Below, piece by piece: positions 1 through 5,142 of a stretch of 12,740 nucleotides of DNA; the first letter of the stretch is position 1; every line of letters starts with the position of its first letter. The notes under the pieces were generated by a model that searched no databases, had not been told where the DNA came from, and saw only the letters and a program-made list of their open reading frames with translations. The stretch spans positions 1 to 12,740 of the forward strand of contig NZ_JACRSY010000055.1 in assembly GCF_014384995.1 (NCBI RefSeq). Reading direction: 5' to 3'. Made by a program: the position numbers and the translations under genes. The DNA comes from Zhenhengia yiwuensis. Lineage in GTDB: Bacteria > Bacillota > Clostridia > Lachnospirales > Cellulosilyticaceae.

Positions 1-75
1 AGGAAGACCACTTTTACGACACTCCATAATACGTGATGTCCAAAGATTTATTTTTTCTTGACTGGTCTTTCTCAA
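1..75 (-). CDS. tnpA: IS66-type accessory protein TnpA, N-terminal 25 codons only
   Basis: A minus-strand reading frame starts with TTG at 75 and is still open at base 1. It begins MRKTSQEKINLWTSRIMECR and continues with KSGLP. The pattern W-x-x-R-I-x-x-x-x-x-SGL resembles the N-terminus of IS66 TnpA-like accessory proteins, small helix-turn-helix-like proteins encoded ahead of tnpB and the transposase. A perfect AAGGAGGT ribosome binding site (minus strand, plus-strand bases 83-90) lies 7 nt upstream of the TTG, which supports both the strand and the start. No other start codon fits that site as well. Only the first quarter or so of the protein is visible, so the family call rests on a short motif and on its position beside an interrupted portal gene. 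Confidence 0.66.
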   Translation of the reverse strand, partial: MRKTSQEKINLWTSRIMECRKSGLP

Positions 76-82
76 TAAGAGT

Positions 83-90
83 ACCTCCTT
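83..90 (-). promoter_or_regulatory. Ribosome binding site of the minus-strand IS66 accessory gene
   Basis: The minus-strand sequence AAGGAGGT is a near-perfect match to the anti-16S consensus and sits 7 nt before the TTG codon at 75. It is the main evidence that the left edge holds a real minus-strand gene starting with TTG. Confidence 0.7.
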
Positions 91-115
91 ATTTCAAATA
101 GAGTTAGAGTAAAAG

Positions 116-142
116 ACTCCAAAACAATGAATGTCTTGGAGT
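116..142. promoter_or_regulatory. Inverted repeat (hairpin) in the leader of the insertion sequence
   Basis: The arms ACTCCAA (116-122) and TTGGAGT (136-142) are perfect 7-bp complements around a 13-nt loop. The structure lies between the proposed element end at 196 and the accessory gene start at 75, so it would fall in the leader of the transposition transcript. It could limit read-in transcription or serve as a protein-binding site. There is no U-tract directly after either arm, so it is not a convincing intrinsic terminator. Function is not shown by the sequence. Confidence 0.4.
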
Positions 143-189
143 AATTATCTCATTAATAAGGAAGTATGGAAATATACTCAGTTATTAAC

Positions 190-196
190 CGCTTAC
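190..196. repeat. Candidate terminal tip of the IS66-type element
   Basis: Read on the minus strand this is GTAAGCG, matching the 5'-GTAA ends typical of the family. It lies exactly where portal-like coding sequence resumes. The partner inverted repeat is outside the window, so the extent of the repeat cannot be drawn. Confidence 0.42.
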
Positions 197-627
197 ATAA
201 AAAAAGTAATAGTGAAGAGATTTGTAAGCTTTTTACTATGTCAAGCAAGATTATAAATGGAACAGCTAGTGAGCAAGATCAAGCTGAGTTCATTAAAAAC
301 TGTATATTACCAATCATAACAGCTTTTGCAATAGCACTGAATAAGTCTTTACTCTTAGAAACAGAAAAGAGTGAGGGCTATTATTTTGCCTTTGATTGTA
401 AAGAACAGTTAAAAGGAGATATTGAAAAATTATTTAGAGCATATCAAATAGCCATTCAAGCAAATATCTTACAGATTGATGAAGTAAGATATGAATTAGA
501 TTACAAACCACTAGGATTTAATTATGTGAAATTAGGATTGCAAGATGTATTACTCGATCCTAAAACAGGTCAAATTTACACACCTAATATGAATGCTATA
601 GCTAACCTAAACAACATGTCACAGATG

Positions 628-637
628 AAAGGGGGTG
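628..637 (+). promoter_or_regulatory. Ribosome binding site that fixes the prohead protease start
   Basis: AAAGGGGGTG at 628-637 lies inside the end of the portal fragment. The GTG at 635 is part of this site and cannot use it, whereas the ATG at 644 is at normal spacing (about 6-8 nt). The protease therefore most likely starts at 644. Confidence 0.62.
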
Positions 638-643
638 AAGATA

Positions 644-1219
644 ATGAAAGTGGAGATTAGAAGCGCAACAGAAGCAATTGTTGAAGGATATGTTAATGCA
701 GTAGAAAGAGAAAGTAGGCTGATACCTAGTCCTTTTGGTAGCTATACTGAAAAAGTTGAAGCGGGTACATTCCAAAAAGCATTGAACAGTGGTAAAGCTG
801 TAGAATTAAGATTTAATCATGGACGAGTTTTAGGAAATACCACAGATGGAACATTAGAGTTAAGAGAGGATAGTATTGGACTATATGCCAAAGCAACTAT
901 AACAGATCCAGAGGTAATTACTAAAGCACAGAAAGGTGAACTAAGAGGATGGTCATTTGGATTTAAGGATAATAAGCCTAAAATACAAGAAGCTAAGAGA
1001 GTATTACGTGATATTGAACTTAGAGAAGTATCTATCTTAGATAAAATGCCTGCGTATATTGCAACATCAATTGAGTTAAGAGGTGAAGAAAGTGATGTTT
1101 TGGAGGAACGCGGGGCAGAAGACCACGTAGAAGTAAATATAAAAGGAAAACAGCAACAAGCTATAGATTATAAAAATTATGAAAGAGAAATTGAAGTTTT
1201 ATCATTAGGAGGAAAATAA
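644..1219 (+). CDS. HK97-family prohead protease
   Basis: This 191-residue serine protease (peptidase family U35/S78, herpes-like assemblin fold) is packaged in the procapsid and removes the N-terminal delta domain of the capsid protein before expansion. Visible family marks are the early GYVNAVERES segment (15-24), RFNHG with the likely catalytic His59, GWSFGF with the likely nucleophile Ser104, and the ELREVSILD motif with acidic residues near 125-128. The core ends near residue 147. The remaining 45 residues are charged and lack a recognised motif. A GTG nine bases upstream is in frame, but the AAAGGGGGTG site favours the ATG at 644. The gene overlaps the portal fragment by 17 bases and is followed after two bases by the capsid gene, whose ribosome binding site lies in this gene's last codons. 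Confidence 0.93.
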   Translation: MKVEIRSATEAIVEGYVNAVERESRLIPSPFGSYTEKVEAGTFQKALNSGKAVELRFNHGRVLGNTTDGTLELREDSIGLYAKATITDPEVITKAQKGELRGWSFGFKDNKPKIQEAKRVLRDIELREVSILDKMPAYIATSIELRGEESDVLEERGAEDHVEVNIKGKQQQAIDYKNYEREIEVLSLGGK

Positions 1220-1221
1220 GT

Positions 1222-2370
1222 ATGAAATTAAAAGCTATGATTGAAAAAAGAAATGCAAAATTAGAAGAAATGAAAGCAATTTTATCAGCAGCACAAACAG
1301 AGACTAGAGCCTTCACACCAGAAGAGGAAACAAAGTATTCAGAAAGCAAAGAGGAAATTCGAGCGTTAGATGAAACCATTAAGGCATTAGAAGAAGCTGA
1401 AACTATAGAAAAACGTGAGTTACCTCAAGAAAAGAAAAAAGAAACTGTTGAGGAAATGGAAACGAGAGCATTTGAAACCTATATACGTGGACAAATTAAT
1501 GAAACACGTTCAGGTGAGCAAAATGTAACAATGGGTAATAATGGTGCAGTTATTCCAGTAACTATTGCAAAACGTATTATTAAAGAGGTTACGGATATTT
1601 GTCCTATTTTAGCTAGAGCTACTATGTATCATGTTAAGGGTACTCTTAAAATTCCAGTATGGGGAAAGGCAAATGATTCACACGATATTGCAGTAGGTTA
1701 TCAAGCTGAGTTTACAGAGCTTACAGCTGATGCTGGTAAGTTTACAAGTGTTGATTTAGAAGGCTATTTAGCGGGAGCATTAACGCTTATTGGTGTATCA
1801 GTTATTAATAATGCTGATGTAGATGTTGTAGGATTTATTGTATCTCATATGGCAGAAAAAATTGCAGAATTTCTTGAAAAACAATTATTAGTTGGTGATG
1901 GTTCAAGTAAAGCCCAAGGGATTACATATACAACAAATAAGAAAACAGCTGCCTCTGGAACAGCAATTACGGCAGATGAATTAATTGATATACAAGCTCA
2001 AGTGAAACAAGCTTATCAAGGTAATGCTTGTTGGATTATGCATAGTGAAACTTTTACAGCCATTAAAAAACTTAAAGATGGAAATAATAGATATTTACTA
2101 CAAGATGATATTACAGGGGAGTTCCCTTATAGATTACTTGGTAAACCAGTATTTTTATCAGATAATATGCCAAAGATGGAAAGTTCAGCAAAAGCTATCG
2201 TTTATGGTGATTTAAGTGCGTTATCTGTTAACTTTAGAGAAAACATTGAAATTAAATTATTACAAGAAAAATATGCTACACAACATGCAGTAGGTGTTGT
2301 TGCATGGTTTGAATTTGATTCGAAAGTTACAGAACATCAAAAGGTAGCAGTGCTTGAAATGGGAGCATAG
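1222..2370 (+). CDS. Major capsid protein, HK97 fold
   Basis: This 382-residue protein is the main shell subunit of the phage head. Residues 1 to about 80 are highly charged and predicted coiled coil (runs of E, K, A and L), matching the delta or scaffold domain that the upstream protease removes. The A-F-E-T-Y-I-R-G stretch near 83-90 begins the part conserved in the mature chain. NVTMGNNGAVIPVTIAKRI (101-119) is the N-arm, and the rest shows the P- and A-domain pattern of the HK97 coat family, including FLEKQLLVGDGSSKAQGI and WIMHSETFTAIKKLKDGNN. Length fits the family. Initiation is at ATG 1222 with AGGAGG at 1207-1212. The exact cleavage point cannot be read from sequence; somewhere between about 80 and 103 is likely. 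Confidence 0.96.
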   Translation: MKLKAMIEKRNAKLEEMKAILSAAQTETRAFTPEEETKYSESKEEIRALDETIKALEEAETIEKRELPQEKKKETVEEMETRAFETYIRGQINETRSGEQNVTMGNNGAVIPVTIAKRIIKEVTDICPILARATMYHVKGTLKIPVWGKANDSHDIAVGYQAEFTELTADAGKFTSVDLEGYLAGALTLIGVSVINNADVDVVGFIVSHMAEKIAEFLEKQLLVGDGSSKAQGITYTTNKKTAASGTAITADELIDIQAQVKQAYQGNACWIMHSETFTAIKKLKDGNNRYLLQDDITGEFPYRLLGKPVFLSDNMPKMESSAKAIVYGDLSALSVNFRENIEIKLLQEKYATQHAVGVVAWFEFDSKVTEHQKVAVLEMGA

Positions 2371-2380
2371 GAGGGATTAG

Positions 2381-2554
2381 ATGAAAGTTAGAGCAACAAT
2401 AGGATTTGTTGGAAAACTTTCGATGTATCCTGGAGAAGAAAGAGAAATTACAGATAAGGAGGTCTTAAAAGACCTTCTTTCTTGTGGATATATTGAAGAA
2501 ATAGGAACAAAAAAAACAACTAAAAAGAGTGTGAAGAAAGATGAAAGTAAGTGA
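2381..2554 (+). CDS. Small phage head-region protein with lysine-rich tail
   Basis: A 57-residue frame starts at ATG 2381 with an excellent AGGAGGG site at 2369-2375 and ends at TGA 2552-2554. The sequence M-K-V-R-A-T-I-G-F-V-G-K-L-S-M-Y-P-G-E-E followed by R-E-I-T-D-K-E-V-L-K-D-L-L-S-C-G-Y-I-E-E resembles short proteins found between capsid and connector genes in many Firmicutes prophages: a small beta-rich SH3-like or Rho-N-like start, then a helix, then a basic tail (T-K-K-T-T-K-K-S-V-K-K). The role is not established; a minor head or connector-associated role is inferred from position. It lies between the capsid and connector genes and overlaps the connector start by 14 nt, so the two are probably translationally coupled. 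It is easy to miss because of its size. Confidence 0.8.
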   Translation: MKVRATIGFVGKLSMYPGEEREITDKEVLKDLLSCGYIEEIGTKKTTKKSVKKDESK

Positions 2555-2831
2555 GATACAAGAGAGTGACCTACAAGACTACTTAAAACTTGAGTTTAAT
2601 GACCCATTAATTGGTATATTCTTAGAAAGTGCAAAATCCTATGTGAAATCTTATACAGGTATGACTGATGAACAGATGGATTCCTATGATGATATTGTAG
2701 CTGTAATCTATGTACTTGTTTCAGATATGTATGACAACAGAATGTACGCTCAAAAAAATACTAAGGTTACCATTGCACCCAATATTGTGGCTAAATCTAT
2801 ACTAGATATGCATTCCCATAATCTTTTGTAG
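2541..2831 (+). CDS. Head-tail connector protein, HK97 gp6-like
   Basis: This 96-residue, mostly helical protein matches the gp6-like connector family, which forms a ring below the portal and is the first neck component added after DNA packaging. Typical elements are the acidic LQDYLKLEFNDPLIGIFLESA helix region (residues 11-31), then AKSYVKSYTGMTDEQM, then D-D-I-V-A-V-I-Y-V-L-V-S-D-M-Y-D-N-R, a family-like helix ending in an aromatic-asparagine-arginine motif. ATG 2541 is the first possible start because TGA at 2532-2534 closes the frame. Its ribosome binding site is weak, so initiation probably depends on translation of the overlapping small gene upstream. The following gene starts 11 bases after its stop. 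Confidence 0.85.
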   Translation: MKVSEIQESDLQDYLKLEFNDPLIGIFLESAKSYVKSYTGMTDEQMDSYDDIVAVIYVLVSDMYDNRMYAQKNTKVTIAPNIVAKSILDMHSHNLL

Positions 2832-2842
2832 GAGGATGTTAG

Positions 2843-3172
2843 ATGAATATAGGAGAATTAAGACATAAAATCGATTTGTGTATTAAGCCTAAATCTAAAG
2901 GCCCTGTAGAAATGCTAGAACCTCATTATGAAGTGATAGCCCATAATATTTGGGCAAAGAAAACGGAATTGTTAGGTAAAGAAAGTATAAAGTCAGGAAT
3001 TGAACATAACACAATACATGTTAACTTTATCATGCGAATCAGAAATGACATTACAGAAAGTATGTACATTAAACATAAAGATGTTATTTACAATATATTA
3101 GGATTTGAACAACTTAAAGATGATCCTTCATTCATATTAGTTGCTACAGCAAAGAAGCAGGTGATTTTATGA
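2843..3172 (+). CDS. Head-tail adaptor / head closure protein (SPP1 gp16-like family)
   Basis: This 109-residue beta-rich protein fits the phage head-tail joining family (head closure proteins such as SPP1 gp16 and HK97 gp7-like proteins), which plug the connector until the tail docks. Family signatures are the opening I-G-E-L-R-H-K-I-D-L, the central N-I-W-A-K-K-T-E-L-L-G-K-E segment (about 36-48), the N-F-I-M-R-I-R-N-D-I strand followed by M-Y-I-K-H-K-D-V-I-Y-N-I-L-G, and a closing L-V-A-T-A-K-K strand. A good AGGAGG site (2830-2836 region) precedes ATG 2843. Its stop overlaps the start of the next gene in an ATGA arrangement at 3169-3172. Confidence 0.87.
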   Translation: MNIGELRHKIDLCIKPKSKGPVEMLEPHYEVIAHNIWAKKTELLGKESIKSGIEHNTIHVNFIMRIRNDITESMYIKHKDVIYNILGFEQLKDDPSFILVATAKKQVIL

Positions 3173-3585
3173 GTATGAGACTTAGATATGAAGATGGTGG
3201 AAAGCTAAATGTTATGTTAGATAACATGATTAATGCTTGTGATGAAACAGGTCAGAGCATACAGCATAGATTAGCTAAGATAGTTAAAGCAAGGATAGTA
3301 GGCAATCTTAATATACTAAGAAGTAAGACCCAAGAAGAAGACTATAAACATATGGCAGATGATGTACATATAAATGTAGCTAAAAATAAATATGGAGATA
3401 AGGTATTAAAGGTTCAAGGTGGCAAAATGACTGGTACTTTATGGCATATTGTAAATGATGGCTCTTACAACAAGCTGGTGGGTAAAAGAAACAGAGCAAC
3501 ACATTTTATTGATGATGCACTTAAAGAGGCTGAATTAGAGATGGAGGCTATCATTGATGATGAGTTGCAGAAAGTTGGGTTTTAA
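3169..3585 (+). CDS. Neck / tail completion protein, HK97 gp10-like
   Basis: This 138-residue protein fits the HK97 gp10-like family, neck proteins at the head-tail interface. The N-terminal half is helical and basic (Q-H-R-L-A-K-I-V-K-A-R-I-V-G-N-L-N). The C-terminal half carries the family mark T-L-W-H-I-V-N-D-G-S-Y (about 89-99), followed by R-N-R-A-T-H-F-I-D-D-A-L-K-E-A (about 108-122). It starts at ATG 3169, overlapping the previous stop as ATGA; a second in-frame ATG at 3175 is equally compatible with the AGGTGA site at 3159-3164. Its stop overlaps the next start by one base (TAATG at 3583-3587). The close packing indicates translational coupling. Confidence 0.88.
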   Translation: MSMRLRYEDGGKLNVMLDNMINACDETGQSIQHRLAKIVKARIVGNLNILRSKTQEEDYKHMADDVHINVAKNKYGDKVLKVQGGKMTGTLWHIVNDGSYNKLVGKRNRATHFIDDALKEAELEMEAIIDDELQKVGF

Positions 3586-3947
3586 TGATTAATAAGGTAT
3601 TTAATATTTTAGAAAAACTAGAACTACCATTGAGATGGAATGATACACCACCTTTCGACGATAAAGGAATTGTTATTGATTATCATTTTTTTGGAGAAGT
3701 AGGCTGTTTATTTGGAGATGGTATAACATTAGATGAAAGTGGTAAATTGCAAGTTGATGTCTATAGTAAAGTTGATTATAGTGTGACAGTGAATCAAGTA
3801 AAAACTTTACTTATAGATGCAGGATTTCTATTTGAAGATGGAAGTGATAACACAGAGCACCTAGATGATAACACTAAGTTATATCATAAGGTTCTTATTT
3901 TTAATTATAGTGAAAGTGAGGTTATGGAATCTTGGGAAAAACAATAA
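3585..3947 (+). CDS. Tail terminator / tail completion protein (probable)
   Basis: This 120-residue alpha/beta protein sits between the gp10-like neck gene and the major tail gene, the position of tail terminators that cap the tube and join it to the head. Family-like features are the L-Q-V-D-V-Y-S-K-V-D-Y strand-turn (about 55-65), a helix V-N-Q-V-K-T-L-L-I-D-A-G-F, then L-Y-H-K-V-L-I-F-N-Y near 101-110, a closing strand typical of such proteins. It starts at an ATG sharing one base with the preceding stop, without a strong site of its own. Its last 16 bases overlap the TTG start of the major tail gene. Direct homology cannot be confirmed here, so the function rests on position and strand pattern. 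Confidence 0.75.
   Translation: MINKVFNILEKLELPLRWNDTPPFDDKGIVIDYHFFGEVGCLFGDGITLDESGKLQVDVYSKVDYSVTVNQVKTLLIDAGFLFEDGSDNTEHLDDNTKLYHKVLIFNYSESEVMESWEKQ
3915..3921 (+). promoter_or_regulatory. Ribosome binding site for the TTG-started major tail gene
   Basis: AGTGAGG lies 10 nt before the TTG at 3932. The frame of the major tail gene is closed upstream by TGA at 3917-3919 and has no early ATG, so this site and TTG start are effectively forced. Confidence 0.55.
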
Positions 3948-4507
3948 ATGTTAAAAACTTATATTTAGCAGAAGTAACAGAACATGGAACAGAATTAGTG
4001 TTTGGAAAACCTGAGTTAGTACCTGGGCTTAGGAAGGCGACACGAAAGCCAACTATTTCTAAAGGTGTACAATATGGAGATGGTAGGCTAGAGGATATAG
4101 AAAGTTCTAAAACAAGTTATGAGATTGCTATGGATCATAATGATATTCCGCAAAAATGGCGTGCATGGTTTGAAGGTTTAAGCATTACTAATGGTGTAGA
4201 AAGTGGTAGTAGTGGAGACAAAGCCAAACCTTTTGCTATGGGATGGGAAATCGAAAAAGCAAAAGGAGTAAGAGAACTGATATGGTTTATTTATTGCAAG
4301 GCAAATCCGATTGAAGATACTGATGAACAAAGAGAAGATAATATTAAAATATCTAATGACACAGTAACCATAACAGCTTTTGAGCATGAAAGTATAGGGC
4401 GGTATTATACAAAGATTAATAGCAAGAATGAAGAAGTAACAGAAAAAATGCTTCAAGACTTTTTTACTCAAGTACAAACTACAGATACAATAGAGTCACG
4501 AGAGTAA
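3932..4507 (+). CDS. Major tail protein, phi13-type
   Basis: This 191-residue protein forms the tail tube as stacked hexamers. It resembles the phi13-type major tail family: the N-terminus N-V-K-N-L-Y-L-A-E-V-T, then G-L-R-K-A-T-R-K-P-T-I-S, the Y-G-D-G-R-L-E-D strand (about 48-55), and P-F-A-M-G-W-E-I-E-K followed by R-E-L-I-W-F-I-Y-C-K. Late in the chain are the K-I-S-N-D-T-V-T-I-T-A-F strand and the F-F-T-Q-V-Q end segment. No in-frame ATG occurs until deep inside the domain, so TTG 3932 is the start, overlapping the terminator gene by 16 nt. It is followed by a hairpin in the 72-base gap before the chaperone gene. That gap is the largest intergenic interval in the structural module and fits the need for excess tube protein. 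Confidence 0.92.
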   Translation: MGKTINVKNLYLAEVTEHGTELVFGKPELVPGLRKATRKPTISKGVQYGDGRLEDIESSKTSYEIAMDHNDIPQKWRAWFEGLSITNGVESGSSGDKAKPFAMGWEIEKAKGVRELIWFIYCKANPIEDTDEQREDNIKISNDTVTITAFEHESIGRYYTKINSKNEEVTEKMLQDFFTQVQTTDTIESRE

Positions 4508-4522
4508 TTAAAAAGAAATTAT

Positions 4523-4562
4523 TAAAAGGACATATGCTAGGGAGTGTATGTTCTTTTATTTT
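4523..4562 (+). terminator. Hairpin after the major tail gene, probable weak terminator or attenuator
   Basis: The arm at 4523-4534 (TAAAAGGACATA) pairs with 4547-4558 (TATGTTCTTTTA), giving 12 bp with a single G-U pair around a 12-nt loop, followed by TTTT at 4559-4562. This is a stem of low GC with a short U-tract, so termination would be partial. Its place between the highly expressed major tail gene and the low-copy chaperone genes suggests dosage control or 3' end stabilisation of the upstream message. The strand assignment assumes it acts on the operon transcript. Confidence 0.55.
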
Positions 4563-4579
4563 AAGGAGTTGATTCATTT

Positions 4580-4957
4580 ATGGCTAAGATAACATGTAAA
4601 AGGGTAGAACCTATTATTATTGATTTTGAAGATGAAACATTTGAATGCTTTATTAATGTAGATGCTTTAATCATTTTAAATGATGAATTTGGTAATTTAG
4701 TGTCATTATCAAATGAAGCAATAAAAAATCCTTATGATGTAGGTGCTAAGCTACTCTATGCAGGTATTAAGACAAATAGAAGAGATTTTACACTAGATGA
4801 TGCTAAGTTACTTGTATGCAACTGTGGTTCACAGCTTATTAATTTAGTAACAGATGCATTTGTAAGATGTTGTGGGAATGTTGGGGGCGAAGAGTTTACA
4901 AAAAAGTACATAGCGGAACTAGAGAGGATGATAGATCAGAACAAAAAGGAAGTATAG
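4580..4957 (+). CDS. Tail assembly chaperone, upstream-frame product (gpG-like)
   Basis: This 125-residue, mostly helical protein lies between the major tail and tape measure genes, the standard position of siphophage tail assembly chaperones. These coat the tape measure and recruit tube subunits, and they are absent from the finished virion. The beginning M-A-K-I-T-C-K-R-V-E-P-I-I-I-D-F-E-D is beta-like. From about residue 25 the sequence is helical with F-E-C-F-I-N-V-D-A-L-I-I-L-N-D-E-F and P-Y-D-V-G-A-K-L-L-Y-A-G-I-K. AAGGAG at 4563-4568 lies 11 nt before the ATG. The last third overlaps another open frame in -1 register with a slippery site at 4900-4906, matching the lambda gpG/gpGT arrangement. 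The family call is by position, overlap and size rather than by a recognised domain. Confidence 0.85.
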   Translation: MAKITCKRVEPIIIDFEDETFECFINVDALIILNDEFGNLVSLSNEAIKNPYDVGAKLLYAGIKTNRRDFTLDDAKLLVCNCGSQLINLVTDAFVRCCGNVGGEEFTKKYIAELERMIDQNKKEV

Positions 4958-5127
4958 ATTTTGATTTATTATTTTATTTATATTGTGTTGTCATGCAAAG
5001 AAGTTCAAGAGAATTTTATGAGAGTACTTTAGCACATATCTATAAGCAGATTCATATAAAATTCCCTAACAAAAAAGAACGAGAAGATGATATAGAATGT
5101 GAAAGCCTAGATGATTTTTTAAGTTAA
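4580..5127 (+). CDS. Tail assembly chaperone frameshift fusion (gpGT-like), -1 shift
   Basis: A second open frame runs to TAA at 5125-5127, in -1 register to the 125-residue chaperone, with no ribosome binding site for the ATG at 4867. A -1 shift at A AAA AAG (4900-4906) would join residues 1-109 of the first frame to 73 residues read from 4906, giving 182 residues. The added part starts V-H-S-G-T-R-E-D-D, then has a helix F-D-L-L-F-Y-L-Y-C-V-V-M-Q and a charged end (K-K-E-R-E-D-D-I-E-C-E-S-L-D-D-F-L). In lambda the equivalent extension links the chaperone to the tube protein while the common part binds the tape measure. A shift at the second candidate site, 4942-4948, would give the same total length but a different junction. 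Frameshifting is inferred, not measured. Confidence 0.78.
4900..4906 (+). promoter_or_regulatory. Programmed -1 frameshift site A AAA AAG
   Basis: In the chaperone frame the codons are ACA AAA AAG, giving the canonical heptamer A AAA AAG, the same type as in dnaX of E. coli. Both tRNAs can re-pair after a one-base backward slip. A G-rich run (GGGGG at 4883-4887) lies about 12 nt upstream and might stimulate pausing. No strong downstream hairpin was found by eye. A second heptamer, C AAA AAG at 4942-4948, sits three codons before the upstream-frame stop with AGAGAGGA (4921-4928) at a dnaX-like distance ahead of it. Confidence 0.72.
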
Positions 5128-5142
5128 GAAAGGAGGGGGGAT

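Larger units (their letters stand above)
1..196 (-). mobile_element. Left (tnpA-proximal) end of an IS66-family insertion sequence, partial
   Basis: The element enters from the left edge and reads leftward. It contains the start of a TnpA-like accessory gene at 75-1 on the minus strand, preceded by a leader of about 120 bases. Members of this family carry tnpA, tnpB and the transposase tnpC in that order and usually end in 5'-GTAA. Read on the minus strand, bases 196-190 are GTAAGCG, which suits the outer tip of such an element, so the junction with phage DNA is placed at 196/197. The portal-like reading frame resumes immediately afterwards. The family usually makes an 8-bp target duplication, which would be 197-204 (ATAAAAAA). 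The other end lies outside the window, so neither the duplication nor the inverted repeat can be confirmed. Confidence 0.62.
166..660 (+). pseudogene. Phage portal protein (HK97-type), C-terminal fragment cut by an IS
   Basis: This frame encodes 164 residues matching the C-terminal part of clostridial HK97-type portal proteins. The dodecameric portal sits at one capsid vertex, binds terminase and the neck, and is the DNA channel. Diagnostic segments are the S-E-Q-D-Q-A-E-F-I-K-N-C-I-L-P-I-I-T-A-F stretch (about 55-74), EKSEGYYFAFD (67-77 region), KGDIEKLFRAYQIAIQANIL and the tail VKLGLQDVLLDPKTGQIYTP. Whole family members are about 400 residues, so well over half is missing. The first ten residues (M-E-I-Y-S-V-I-N-R-L) are probably encoded by the insertion sequence; phage-derived coding starts near 197. 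The ATG at 166 has a GA-rich site (AAGGAAG, 158-164) too close for efficient initiation, so expression is doubtful. It overlaps the protease start by 17 bases, as in intact phages. Confidence 0.83.

Noticed and set aside
116..142. Intrinsic terminator for the accessory gene or phage operon
   Set aside because: The stem is only 7 bp and no U-tract follows either arm, so it was kept only as an inverted repeat of unknown role.
1161..1379. Minus-strand 72-residue open frame across the protease-capsid junction
   Set aside because: Antisense to two well-supported genes, and its sequence reflects the complement of the charged coiled coil.
2024..2215. Plus-strand 63-residue frame inside the capsid gene
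   Set aside because: Out of frame within the conserved HK97 coat domain, with no ribosome binding site.
4178..4477. Minus-strand 99-residue open frame
   Set aside because: Fully antisense to the major tail protein; phenylalanine- and cysteine-rich composition is typical of a shadow.
4867..5127. Independent gene starting at ATG 4867
   Set aside because: No ribosome binding site precedes this ATG and it lies deep inside the chaperone gene. The -1 register and slippery site explain the frame better as a frameshift extension.
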